Of a stretch of 64,000 nucleotides of DNA, positions 1 through 9,614 are shown one piece after another. The notes under the pieces were generated by a model. That model had not been told where the DNA came from and made no database searches. It saw only the letters and a list, made by a program, of their open reading frames with translations. Position 1 is the first letter of the stretch, and each line of letters begins with the position of its first letter. The position numbers and the translations under genes are program-made. The DNA comes from Salvator merianae. Its lineage: Eukaryota; Chordata; Lepidosauria; Squamata; Teiidae. Where the stretch lies: NCBI GenBank assembly GCA_003586115.2, contig QVOM02000025.1, positions 81,276,879 through 81,340,878 on the forward strand, read 5' to 3'.

Positions 1-839
1 TCTGGATAATACTAACCTGTCTTATTTCTTTCCAAAAAAAAATATTTCGCAGGGGGCTTATTATAAGGTTTGGGACACACTACGGAAAAGTGCACTTGCA
101 ACTCAGAAACAAGACAGGCAAAGATCACCTTAAGACTCAGCCCCATTTAGCACCAATTTTACGATGGAAAAGATTTTAGGAGGGAGGAAGGCAAAATACA
201 TACATACAGTTGACCAGTTTTTTGAATCTACTGCAATTGTGGTAAGGTTCCTGATGAGTGTTTAAACTGTAATTGCTTTGCTATGACTGACATACCTACA
301 TTCCTTGTAAACTACCTTGGAAAGGTAGGTAATTAATAAACTATTCAACTTTTGTGAAACTAATCTCCCTTCTTATCCCACAACCCTTCCAGCGGGGACC
401 TGTTGTAACCACTGCCTCCCAGTACAGATTAACTTTACAACGTGACAACAAAGAAAAGCAAACCTTGGCAAACATAACAATATTGGTTTCCCAGCAGCAT
501 GAAAAAGCAAAATGCTTTGCTAATCAAGCTGACTCAACCTCCCTTCATTGCACTGTATTTTTTAAATGGCTAGTGAATACACAGCTGCATTAAAAGATTT
601 TCAGCTGAAAATCTTTCTAGCATTTGATGTCTATGGTTGTCTTTGTAACTCCTACTGTAGTCTTGCTTTTTATATTAATATTAAAAAGGAGGATTTGGAT
701 GGATCATGGACTTTTTATAACATTTTCAGTTTTAGATGCTGGCATCAGCAAAATAGGCAGGATACTATTTACTTTTTAGTACTGCCATAAAAAGAAGACC
801 ACAGATAACAATCAGCAGCTGTTTATGATACCCAAACTG
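1..839. other. AT-rich stretch without recognised features
   Basis: No convincing coding exon, RNA gene or repeat boundary was seen here. Short frames of 74-79 codons show no family resemblance and are expected by chance in AT-rich DNA. If the promoter model at 1.6-2.0 kb is right, this is intron 1 of the leftward gene. Confidence 0.5.
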
Positions 840-1260
840 CAGAATATATAGTTAATGGATACCTCGATCTTTTTCAAAATGGCAGTACCATAAAATAAAA
901 GTAGCACAATACCAAGATGTATATAGTGCAAAATATACAGTGTACCTATTTAGTGGATCTCTTGACCTTTTCTAAGATGGCAGCAACATAAAAAACACCA
1001 GGGGCACAAAAAGTAAATGCATAAGCTATAAAACATAGACTATATGTTCTTTCTAGAAACAAAAACTAGACGCATGAACTGGAAAGTGCAGTTTACGCAT
1101 AGCTAAAGTGCCCCTTAATTTTTATAAAAGCGACAGCTGACATAAAATAAGACCACAATGGATACATGACTGTACCATAAAAGACACAGTATACAGTGTT
1201 ACTGTACAGTTCTTAAAAAAGAAATCAACATTAAGTAAGACCGGTAGCACAATACCTGTG
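840..1260. repeat. Degenerate tandem repeat, roughly 100-bp unit
   Basis: A block around 850-940 (GGATACCTCGATC, then CAAAATGGCAGTACCATAAA) recurs imperfectly around 953-1048 (GGATCTCTTGACC, then AAGATGGCAGCAACATAAA). Shorter echoes of the ATAAAA-GACCAC and GTAGCACAATACC motifs continue to about 1260. I read this as two or more decayed copies of a unit near 100 bp. The unit boundaries are uncertain. Confidence 0.35.
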
Positions 1261-1296
1261 CCTAGATGCCCCTTGCTTTAGCAAACACCGAGTTTG

Positions 1297-1400
1297 CACT
1301 TAAACTTTTATTTATTTATTATTTTTATTTCTATCCCGCCCAATACCCGAAAGTCTCAGGGGGCGACCACAATAAAATCAGTATAAAACAGATTAAGTTA
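1297..1400 (-). mobile_element. L2-type LINE 3' tail fragment
   Basis: A TTTATTTATTATTT run is followed by TATCCCGCCCAATACC and CTCAGGGGGCGACCACAAT. This is the reverse complement of the common reptile L2 3' end (TTGTAACCCGCCCTGAG, GGGCGGGATATAAATAAA). Only the last ~100 bp of the element is present, on the minus strand. It carries no coding part. Confidence 0.6.
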
Positions 1401-1479
1401 GCTAAAACAGTGAAAGTGCCTGCATTTGGAGGGGAAGCTGCGCCCTTTCGTCGTTGTTTTGGCAATTAAACACGGGAAA

Positions 1480-2120
1480 GGGCCTTTACTGAATTTCTTA
1501 TCATTTTTAGCGAAACAAGCCGCCCTTCTGCCTTCCTCTCGCCTCCTCCCCTCACAGCCCCGGTTCTGCTCCCCGTAGCCCGCAATTCCGGGACTCACTT
1601 CTCCTTAGGGAAGGCCTTCTTCCTCGCGTTTCCTAGGACCACGGACGGGACGGCGGAGGAAGGTCGGGGGCTGGAGAGATGGGAGGCGGCGGCCAGTTCC
1701 AATCACAACAACGGCGGCGGCGACAATAGAAGCCCCAGCGCCTCGTTCTTCCCGGCCCAGCGGCCCTGCATCCAGCCGCCACCCACTCAACCTCCAAGCC
1801 CCGATCTTCCCCCGTCCTTCTCCGCCCGGAGTCACTGCGGCAACAGCTTCATCGCCGTCGCAGACCCGGACAACCTCACGGGCAGCCGAGCCGAAGACGC
1901 CTCGGAGAAACCTCAAAATGGAGGCCCCTGAGCGAGAGTCTCTGAGGAGAGCTGGCTCCGCCCCCTTGTCTTCACGTGACGCACCCCGCCTTCCTCGCGC
2001 ACGGCTTTTTGTTTTTCCTCCGCTCGAACTAAGCCCAATGGGTTTAGAGCGGAGGGATTTGCGTGGGTGGGTCATATAATAGAGCCCCGGGGGGCGGGGA
2101 AGGGATCGGTATGTTCTTGA
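1480..2120 (-). promoter_or_regulatory. CpG island promoter (leftward gene)
   Basis: A sharp rise in GC and CpG content interrupts AT-rich flanks. Visible elements include a GGGGGCGGAGCC Sp1-type box on the minus strand near 1955, a TCACGTGA E-box near 1974, a CCAAT motif near 2034 and a near-consensus YY1 site (AAAATGGAGGC) at 1915-1925. The splice donor on the minus strand (intron start 1598) sets the inferred direction. A plus-strand transcript from the same island is possible, but no clear plus-strand donor was found. No transcription start can be fixed from sequence alone. Confidence 0.7.
1599..1930 (-). other. Putative untranslated first exon of a minus-strand gene
   Basis: On the minus strand, a GC-rich leader beginning near the CCATTTTGAGG motif runs to GGAGAA and then a GTGAGTCC donor (intron GT at 1597-1598). 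The leader contains no convincing start codon in a good context that reaches the donor. A minus-strand frame covering 1605-2075 is open only because the DNA is GC-rich, and it stops just before the donor. This suggests a 5' untranslated exon with translation starting in a later exon left of the window. I do not recognise the gene. The 5' boundary is a guess. Confidence 0.45.
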
Positions 2121-2364
2121 AAGAGGGGCTGAAGCAGAAAGCCCCTCACCAATTTATATTACTCGGTTCAGCAATACTCTTGCTTGAAGAAGAAGGAAGG
2201 GTGACTTGTTTTGTTTCCCTAGGCAAAGCGAACGCGAGGCACTTTTTCTTTAACTGAAGTGGCGGAAGAATAAGGAATTTGTAGGTCACATCACTCCTTT
2301 AAAGGGACAGAATTTTTTTTAAAAAAAATCTGTTTTTGAAAAGCCCGCCCGAATGTCTGAATAG

Positions 2365-2490
2365 CTGATTGGTCCTTGACACCTCAGGGCTGGGTCGCTC
2401 TTGTCCGACCCTTCTTTTTTTGTGTTTCGAAGGTGTTGGAATTTATTGGTTGAGGGTAATAGCAGGGATCGGCTTTCGGCCAATAAGATG
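2365..2490. promoter_or_regulatory. Cluster of three CCAAT boxes
   Basis: ATTGG occurs at 2368-2372 and 2445-2449 and CCAAT at 2480-2484, within a locally GC-rich stretch just upstream of the leftward CpG island. The spacing and density resemble NF-Y sites in a distal part of a promoter. This is motif evidence only, and it could serve either strand. Confidence 0.35.
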
Positions 2491-2499
2491 AGACCCTCT

Positions 2500-2810
2500 C
2501 TCTTTCCCCCCCCCTCCCTCCCTCCCTGCTTTCTTCAGGTGAATGATTCTGTGAAGAAGGGCGAAGTACTATTCTTGTCAATTTCTCAACTGTCATTTAT
2601 TTGATAGAGGAGAAATAAAGGGGTAAAGTGCCTACCTTATATAGCTGCTGCAGTCACACTGAGCAAAGACAGCAAACCCTTTTGAGACCCTCTTGCTTCA
2701 AAGCTTCAATTGCTAACCTGGTGCTCAAGTGCACAGCTATCCCAAAGCTTCTTCCAGTGCCTACAAAGTCTTTCTGTTCCCTCTTAGGCCTTGCAAAGTT
2801 CACAGAGGAT
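2500..2810. other. Pyrimidine-rich tract and unique sequence
   Basis: A C/T-rich tract around 2497-2533 is followed by sequence without recognisable repeats or coding exons up to the SINE at 2811. Confidence 0.4.
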
Positions 2811-3132
2811 TGGCTGTAGTTCAGAGGTAGAGCAATCTGCTTGGAAAGCAGAGAGCTGCTGGTTTGATCCCCAGTTTCTCTCCAGAAGTAGGCAATGGTA
2901 AACCACTAAGAAAGCTAAGAAAACTCCATAAAGGTGCCCATGGAGTCTGGGAGCGGCTGTAGCTCAATGGTGGAATACTACCTGGGAAGTAGAGGATTGC
3001 TGGTTCGATCTCAGTCTCTCCCCAGAAATATGCAATGGCAAACCACTTCTGTATTTCTCCGCCAAGAAAACTGCCTAGAGGTGCCATGCAATTAACCAGG
3101 CATCAGCCATGACTCAGTGGTACGTAACAACA
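2811..3132 (+). mobile_element. tRNA-derived SINE, dimeric
   Basis: Two head-to-tail units each start with a tRNA-like polymerase III promoter: GGCTGTAGTTCAGAGGTAG near 2812 and GCGGCTGTAGCTCAATGG near 2953, each with a B-box-like GGTTTGATCC or GGTTCGATC. After each head comes CAATGG-AAACCACT and AAGAAAACT, the usual body of this squamate SINE. The second unit ends in CATGACTCAGTGGTAC and an AACAACA tail. The same family occurs on the minus strand at 26181-26511, 30939-31133 and 31169-31386. Confidence 0.8.
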
Positions 3133-3401
3133 GTCCACAGAGCTGAAACGAAGCTGGAAGAACTTTCAGTTCTTAGCAAATTACACTTCAGTATTTAACT
3201 GGTCTCCTCTGCAGCTCCATTTGTATTACACTTGATCTAGTTTTTACAGATCAAGTTGACCGACCGTGGAAAAGCATGAGCCTCTTCACACCAATTTGCT
3301 GAGATAGATTTTCTTCCATTTTTGCAGCCATCTAATAAAACTATGAGAATACGCAAATAAATTCATGGCTGAGTTTGGTGAAACTTAAGTTCAGCCATCT
3401 T

Positions 3402-3710
3402 TCATTTATTTATTTGTATCTTTATCCTGTCCTATATCTAAATGTCTCAGGGGAAGTTACAACAGTAAAAACAAGCTTAAAAAACCCACTAAAAACAAGA
3501 ACTCTGTTTGAAAGTGGGGAGGGGATGTTGTTTCTTCAGCCAAGGCCTGAGTAAGTAGGTGCATCTTTGCCAGTCTTCTAGATACATATAAAGAAGATCC
3601 CTGGTGCACCTCAGTGGGGAGACTAGGGGCTATCACCAAAAAGGTCCTATTCCAAGCACCTCCCCCTTTAGCTACTGAAAGTGATGGTACTGGTGCAATC
3701 AGAAGGGCCC
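3402..3710 (-). mobile_element. L2-type LINE 3' fragment (ORF2 C-terminus plus tail)
   Basis: The minus strand encodes a remnant resembling the C-terminal end of L2 ORF2, including LPTEVHQGSSLYVSRRLAKM; compare the family pattern LP-EV-x-APSL-x-FRRRLKTHLF. The L2 3' tail follows (CTGAGACATTTAGATATAGG, ending in AAATAAATAAATG at 3402). Stops and substitutions show it is a dead, 5'-truncated copy. Confidence 0.7.
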
Positions 3711-4018
3711 CATGCAGATCTTAAGTCATGGGCATGTTTGAATGAGTCAAGAATGGAATCCTTCAAATAGTTCTAATTTTCAGTATCATTGTCACTTTGC
3801 ACAAACGTGCCCAGACATGTTAACTGAGGTGTTGATTGAGAATCTTTTGTAGCTGGCTGATAAGTTACGTTTTTATTAAGGTCTGTTATTGGGATCTGCC
3901 ACAATATTTTAATTAGAACTTTTTTTAGACGAAAATCATGTTTGCATCCTTCAAATATCACAGCTCAGTTGCAACATGCACTGAAAAACAGTGCTGGGAA
4001 GAAGTGATCTCAGGAATT

Positions 4019-4256
4019 ATTCCTTTATGTATTTCTATCCTACTTCTCTTTTAAACTGTCCATGGATATGAATATTGTTCTCCTTCCTTCCTTCCACTTT
4101 ATTCTTAAAACAATCTTGTAAGGTAGGTGAGGCAAGAGGTAGCAATTGGTGCAAAGACACCTAGTAAACTTCCATGACTAAGTGGAATTTGGACTCTGAG
4201 ATGTCATTTCTTTGTCTGGCACTGTAACCACTATGCCACACTGACTCCCACACACT
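4019..4256 (-). mobile_element. MIR-like SINE
   Basis: Read on the minus strand it has a head with the GGCATAGTGGTTACAGTG motif, then TCCAAATTCCAC as a decayed B box, then the central ACTTAGTCATGGAAGTTTAC, then CCTCACCTACCTTACAAGA, and a decayed tail. This order matches the reptile MIR-like SINE also seen at 52542, 30344-30678 and 5318. Confidence 0.6.
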
Positions 4257-4494
4257 TTCATTTTTCCGCTTTCAATACTGTTAGATTTTCTTTCAGTCAG
4301 GGTCCCCAAATTTTGTGGGTCTGTGAACACCTCAAATTCTGAGGAAGTGTTATAAGTGCTAATCATGAAGTGATTACTGTGATGTAGGGAAAACAAAAAT
4401 TAAGATCGCAGATGGAGTCTTTAGGATATCCAAAGAAAGCATATTTGTGTTGAGGTCAGAAATTAAGAGAAACTGTTATGCATTGGGAAACTGT

Positions 4495-4674
4495 GGCCCT
4501 TTCTGCACTGAGTCCTATTCTGGATAATATCCTGGAATAGGAACCTGTCATCTGCATGCTGGTGCAGACTATGGTCGTCTCTGTCTGGAGCCTGCCATAG
4601 TCTGCACTAGCATGTGGATGGTAGGCCCCTATTCTGGGATATAACCCAGAATAAAGTCCAGTGCAGAAAGGGCC
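4495..4674. mobile_element. Palindromic non-autonomous DNA transposon (family B), 180 bp
   Basis: The whole element is an imperfect inverted repeat. It begins GGCCCTTTCTGCACTG and ends CAGTGCAGAAAGGGCC, with internal arms CTATTCTGG-ATA-AT matching TATTCTGGGATATAA on the other side. Flanks are TGT and TAT, so any 3-bp target duplication is imperfect here. A second copy of exactly the same length lies at 5379-5558. There is no coding capacity. Confidence 0.8.
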
Positions 4675-4689
4675 TATGTGGATTATATT

Positions 4690-4800
4690 TCAAGTATGTT
4701 TTAGGCTGCTTTTTAGTTTTTATCTTTTTATTGTTATAACCTGTCCTAGGTCCTTTGGGTAAAGGGCAGTATATAAATATTTAAATCAAAATAAAATAAA
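4690..4800 (+). mobile_element. L2-type LINE 3' tail fragment
   Basis: TTGTTATAACCTGTCCTAGG, then TTTGGGTAAAGGGCAGTATA and an A-rich end match the L2 3' terminus on the plus strand. Only the tail is present. Confidence 0.6.
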
Positions 4801-5317
4801 AGTTGTTTATAATGTTTGCATTGGCTCAGGTGCTGTTCCAAGTACTGGGGAAGACTTGATAAGTCAAACCAACCATTACAATTAATGAATCCAAGTAAAA
4901 CCTAAAACAGCGGTGCATATTTGGGTGAAAAATAACATCATCTTCCACAGTTCTTTGTATGCCTTATTTTTGTGTGTGTTTTTAAACATCTAGAGCAATC
5001 CATCTATGATTAAGCAAATGTTTACTCCCGTATGAGTTCTATTGACCTCAGAGCCTTTGAGAACAGTCCCGTTCCTGCATTTACAGAGAAAGGGTGGCTA
5101 GACTGCACAAGTTGGGGCTGACTGAGCTTGAACTGTTTTTGCTGACGCAGAGGCCACAGTTAACAGCAGCTCTTAGCTATTGTTGGACACCACTATTGCT
5201 AATGTCAGTTAGCACAATGGAAGCATGGAGAAGGTGGACCAACCAAATGTTGTTAAGGTAGAAACTGCTGCATGGTACCAGAAATAGGCTAGACCCTGCT
5301 AAAACAGATGCTCAAGT

Positions 5318-5625
5318 AACCGGAGTAGTGAAGTGGCTTGCATGTCAGATTATCACTTGGGAATCGAATCCCCACTCAGGCCCTTTCTGCACTTGGACGT
5401 ATTCCAGATTATATCTCAGAATATGGACCTGCCATCTGCATGCTAGTGCAGACTATGGTAGACCCTGGGCAAGACCTTTCATCGTTTGCACTAGCATGTG
5501 CATAGCAGGCCCCTATTCTGGGATATAATCCACAATAAGGCCAAGTGCAAAAAGGGCCTCAGTTGTGTAAGCTTCCTTGGTGATTTGTTGGGTGACTTAC
5601 TTTAATTCACCCTGATTGGTTAATT
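5318..5625 (+). mobile_element. MIR-like SINE split by a DNA transposon
   Basis: The left half (5318-5378) runs from GAGTAGTGAAGTGGCTTGC through a B-box-like GGGAATCGAATCCC to CACTCA. The right half resumes at 5559 with TCAGTTGTGTAAGC and TTGTTGGGTGACTTAC, corresponding to the SINE centre (AGCTCACTGGGTGACCTTG). The two halves join once the 180-bp insert at 5379-5558 and one TCA copy are ignored. Confidence 0.6.
5379..5558. mobile_element. Palindromic DNA transposon (family B) with TCA target duplication
   Basis: Starts GGCCCTTTCTGCAC and ends GTGCAAAAAGGGCC, and is near-palindromic throughout. It is flanked by TCA at 5376-5378 and 5559-5561, a perfect 3-bp duplication. It is inserted inside a MIR-like SINE. 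A 3-bp duplication with a GG-starting TIR suggests a PIF/Harbinger-type transposase in trans; that assignment is inference. Confidence 0.8.
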
Positions 5626-6344
5626 TGCGAGTTGGGAGATAGTTAGCTTGTATTTCTGTGCCCTAGTACCCATTTCCCTCTGGAGTCCTTATCTCGTTGC
5701 TCCTTACGGCCCAAACATTCAGAGTGTTCTGTGCCCATTCCTACTAAATACATTTGTTAGCAATGGGGCATGGCCTAAATGGGGTTTGTAATACATAGCA
5801 GCAGTTTCTGTCAGAGATCAACACGGAGGATCTTGGAATTTCTTCTTAAGTATCTTTCATTTGAGTGCAAGTTTCATTTTTTCAGTTAAAGATAACAGAT
5901 CTTCCATTTGACTGGATTAAAGAGTTCCTAAATAGTATTTTGTTTGCTTAATAATTAAAATTGTCAGGTAACAGGATTAGTTGAAAAACCCGTAGGAATT
6001 TCTTAGTGTGTCTTAATGTTTTCAAGCTGAGGACCAATCTGGAAATTTTCAATTCTGAACTTAAGTATTTTGGAAAGGTATGATTCATGGAAAGTTTCTT
6101 AGCAATATGAGCTTCTGCAAAGTTTTGGGCACTCGTATTGCAAGGATAAACAAAGTATATTTTTGGGCAGCCGTATTTCAAGGATAAACAGCATGTATTT
6201 TTACAAAGTAGTACAGCCTGTACCTTGAATATTGTGGTTATGGGTTCCTTTATTGGTTTTGTTCAAACTATAAAGACTCAAGCTCATTATGATATGGATC
6301 ATTATCAATTTCCACACAGCTGTATTATTTATCATGTATTGATT
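5626..6344. other. No recognised feature
   Basis: AT-rich sequence without recognisable exons or repeats. A repeated motif (CAAGGATAAACA with TATTTTTGGGCAG or TATTTTTACAAAG) around 6135-6210 may be a short local duplication. Confidence 0.4.
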
Positions 6345-7615
6345 TGATTTCATTTATATTCCGCTTTATCACCTGTATGCCTCTGGGCAGTTCACACAAA
6401 AAGGCATATACCAAACAGGCAATACATATTAGAACTATAAAGACTATGAAAACATTATTCAGAACACATACAGAAACAGGATTAAAACAAAATTAAACCT
6501 CAGTAAAACAGCTCCAAGAAACTAAGAACAACTTCACTGAAGGAAGAAGCAGGAGCAGGAAAAAGGCTTCTGAAAAAGACAAGTTTTCAAATTCCTCTGA
6601 AAAGCTGTACGGATGGTGCCATTTTTATTGATAAGGATGGGCACTGCAAAGCCAGGGGGCAGCTACTGAGAAGGCCCTACCCCTATGCTTGTCAAGCACA
6701 CTTCTCTTGCTGGAAGTATACGGAGAAGGTTCCTTGTGTTGACTGTGTGTGGTGAGCTGAACCAGTTCCTTCAGGTACTTAGGACACAAACCATTTAGGG
6801 CTTTAAATGTAATAATCAGCACCTTGAACTGAATCCAGAAGCAGATGGCAGCCAATGCAGATCCTGAAGGATGGGAATAATATGCTCCCATCTTGGGGCC
6901 CTAGAGTGATCTCTGATGGCCACGTTCTGCACTGTCTGAAATTTCCAAATGCTTTTCAAGGACAGCTCCATATAGAGCACACTGTAGTAGTCTAACCCTG
7001 ATGTGACTGGAACATAAGTCACTGATGCCAGGTCAGCCTTCCAAGAAAGGGGCGCAGCTGGCACACCAAACAGTATGCAGAGGAACTCCTGCCCACAGCT
7101 GCTACCTGGGCATCCAGGAGCACAGTTGGGTTCATGAGAACCCCCAAGCTGCAAACCTGCTCTTTCAAAGGGAATGCCCCCCATCTGCAGTAGGCTGAAC
7201 CCCAGTTCCTGATCAGCATTTCTCCTGAAATAGAGTACCTCTGTCTTGTTTGGGTTCTGTCTCAGTCTGCATCCAAACATCACTTACTTATCCCACTATA
7301 GTTTCACATTCAGGAACAAAGCATTCCTGGAAATGCTTTATTCTGGAATATAGTAGAATAAGTAAGTGATGTCTGGATGAAGCCCCAACTTGCTCACCCA
7401 CCTCCAGTGCATCACAGCCTCCAGACCCTGGTTCAAGACAGCCACCGCCTCCCTGGCATCAAATGACACAGAGAGGTAGAGCTGTGTGTCATCAGGATAC
7501 TGATGACTACACAGTCTAACCCTCTGGATGATCTCTCCCAGAAGTTTCATGTAGATGTTAAACAACACTATTATCTTCTTAATGGTCATGAAGCAATGTT
7601 TTTTTAACATAATAG
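6345..7615 (-). pseudogene. L2-type LINE ORF2 remnant (reverse transcriptase end to 3' tail)
   Basis: On the minus strand the order of motifs follows L2 ORF2. It starts with a reverse-transcriptase box reading YPDDTQLYLS (Y-x-D-D at 7488-7499, with Pro where Ala is usual), then a region ending VSKL, then RQNPNKTEV (the family's RLNPDKTEV). Further on come LQDLHWLP, the IQFKVLIITFKALNGLCPKY segment and RGRAFSVAAPWLC. The L2 3' tail with the cell-size motif ATTTATATTCCGC lies at 6345-6400. Frameshifts and stops make it non-functional. It is interrupted by a 120-bp DNA transposon at 7265-7384. Confidence 0.85.
7265..7384. mobile_element. Short palindromic DNA transposon (family A) inside the L2 copy
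   Basis: Ends are GTCTGCATCCAAACATCAC and the near-complement GTGATGTCTGGATGAAGCC, with AGTAAGTGATG arms inside. Flanks are TCA (7262-7264) and CCA (7385-7387), a one-mismatch 3-bp duplication. Ignoring the insert and one flank copy makes the surrounding L2 reading frame continuous and matching the family pattern across the join, so the boundaries are well supported. Confidence 0.85.
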
Positions 7616-7646
7616 CAAACCAGCAATCATAAATTATGATTACTTT

Positions 7647-7762
7647 CAGTGGCGGCCCGTCACTTTAAGGGCGGGTGTTTGGAACCCACGGGAAGGGGGT
7701 GATTGCAGGCCTCCATACTGTTGCAGCCGAACACCTGCCCTTAAAGCGACAGGCCGCTGCTG
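7647..7762. mobile_element. hAT-type MITE with perfect 8-bp target duplication
   Basis: 116 bp beginning CAGTGGCGGCCCGTC and ending GGCCGCTGCTG. Inverted arms GTCACTTTAAGGGCGGGTGT and ACACCTGCCCTTAAAGCGAC extend about 36 bp. ATTACTTT flanks it on both sides (7639-7646 and 7763-7770). CAG...CTG ends and an 8-bp duplication are diagnostic of the hAT superfamily. No coding capacity. Confidence 0.9.
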
Positions 7763-7770
7763 ATTACTTT

Positions 7771-8540
7771 ACAACTGATACAAGTCCAGTTCAGAAATTA
7801 CAGGGTTCTTAAAGGCTTAATTAATAAGTCATCAAACATATCTACAAGGTGATAACATTTTTTTTTTTTTGGCCAGGAGAACTTTTAAAGTGAAGTATCA
7901 AAACTATTTTAGCTATGGAAATGATAGCAGTCGTGTATGAAAACAAAATCTCATGCCCAGAGGTACTCATTAGTTTAAGTTCATTACCTCCATCACACTT
8001 AATAAAAGTTAAACTAGAGTAAAACCATAGAGTAAAACAGAAGAATGATTCACATTAGTTATAATTAAAATTAAATTAAGTGGAGGAAGAATCCACTAAC
8101 AGGCAAATTCTGACAGCAATGTAGAAGAATTTTGCAGCACTATAGAAAATTTTTGCATATTTGTCTGCTAGCAGAACGATGACATCTGAGCAACCTTGGA
8201 AATTCTTCAGTATTGTATAAATTAATCTAGCTCTGCAGTCAGCATAGAAACCACATTTTAATTGCACAGGAGCTACTGCTACATTTTTGTCTGATTCACA
8301 AGGGCAGAGATGCAGATACTCATGCACAACCAGCAGAAATGACCTAGAAGTGAGTCATGTGTGTATTTCACTGAGGGCTAACTGTTGCTCTATAAGCTTC
8401 ATTTAGGCAGAGGTAAATAACATTTCCATCAGCTTTGCCTGAATAGTCCAGGTACAAAAACATTTTCTGTTAACATTACTTTCTCTTCAGCAACAAATAA
8501 TTTCAGATTGCAGCTTCTATGGAAATCAGAGACAAACTGA
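7771..8540. other. No recognised feature
   Basis: AT-rich sequence with a T run at 7860-7870. No convincing exon, RNA gene or repeat was seen. Confidence 0.4.
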
Positions 8541-8775
8541 GGGTGTGATCAGGCATGCTTAATGAGATGCCTTCTGGGTGAATTTCAGGTTGTAAGGAGA
8601 GACATAAAATCCCTAAAATCACCTTACCCCATCCTGAAGCTTGGGAATGGGCATCTATTCTTTATGAGGGGCAACTCTTTGTTTTAGTAGCATTGGGCAG
8701 GGAACTCCAAAAGCAAATAATAGGGATGCTTTTTCTTCAAAGGACAACATAAAAAATCCCTGTCTGATTGTACCC
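8541..8775. mobile_element. Candidate TIR element (family C)
   Basis: Left end GGGTGTGATCAGGCATGC and right end (complement) GGGTACAATCAGACAGG share a degenerate TIR, also seen at 54081-54594 (GGGTACGATCACAC / GGGTGCGATCAGAC). Flanks TGA and CAG do not match, so no target duplication is visible. Confidence 0.45.
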
Positions 8776-9614
8776 CAGGTGGGGAAAGCTGCAGAACCCT
8801 GTGCAGTGAACCAAGAGAAGAAGCACTGCAGATGACAATCTCACTCACTGGACGGAGCTGGTGCCTGTCTGCTATTGGAGCAAGAAATTACTCAACTGAG
8901 CTTCCTGCCCTTGAGGGGACAGGTGTCACAAAAAAGCAGTATTTTTTTTCTAGCCCACACATATTGAAGGGTACAGAGTAGAGTGTGGCCAGACTGAATG
9001 CTGATGGCATGTGTGGAGACAGGACCCTTCCATACATAATATTTAACCTAGTATGGGTTCAGCAGGATTGCCGTTGGTTCAATAGCACTGTTATCACACT
9101 GTATTAAAGGACAATTTGAAGCATGTTTTGTTAAACTTGAAAATTAGACTCTGAAAATGCCTCATTGCTAGCCCCAACCATGATGAAATCTAAAATGATG
9201 ATTGTGAAGCATGCAGCAGGAGCATGTTGGGGCCCTTATGGGAGGGAATCCATATTGGTGGTTCTGTTGCATGGATGGGAACCTCCTCAGAAAAAGGCCA
9301 CAGCAATGGCTGCAGTGAAGGCTTTCAGGGACAATTGCCATTATAGAAAGAGTAGAAAGACTGCATTAGCGTCTGGCCAAAGGGTTTGTAGATGTGTCCC
9401 ATTAGTGTGTGGAGTAGACTCCCCAGACTAAATGGTGGTATAAAACACCCAGATGTTTCTTCTATCCATGCTGATTCCATTAACATTTAAATTGGGCATA
9501 TGAAGGGTTGACTCAACATTAAAGTCCCTCCCTCAATTCGGTAGGGCTTGATACTGGGCCAACACCTGTACAAACAAAATTAGCTCTACACTGCACCAAA
9601 TTACACGCCTGCAA
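8776..9614. other. No recognised feature
   Basis: Non-coding sequence without recognisable repeats. An 88-codon plus-strand frame at 9165-9431 has no family resemblance and no flanking splice pattern that would make it an exon. Confidence 0.4.

Noticed and set aside
1605..2075. 156-codon minus-strand frame
   Set aside because: Lies wholly in the CpG island, shows no domain, and stops just before the splice donor. Better read as 5' untranslated sequence.
2811..3132. tRNA gene candidates (A- and B-box-like motifs)
   Set aside because: The motifs are SINE heads: no complete cloverleaf, repeated in the same arrangement at several sites, and followed by the SINE body.
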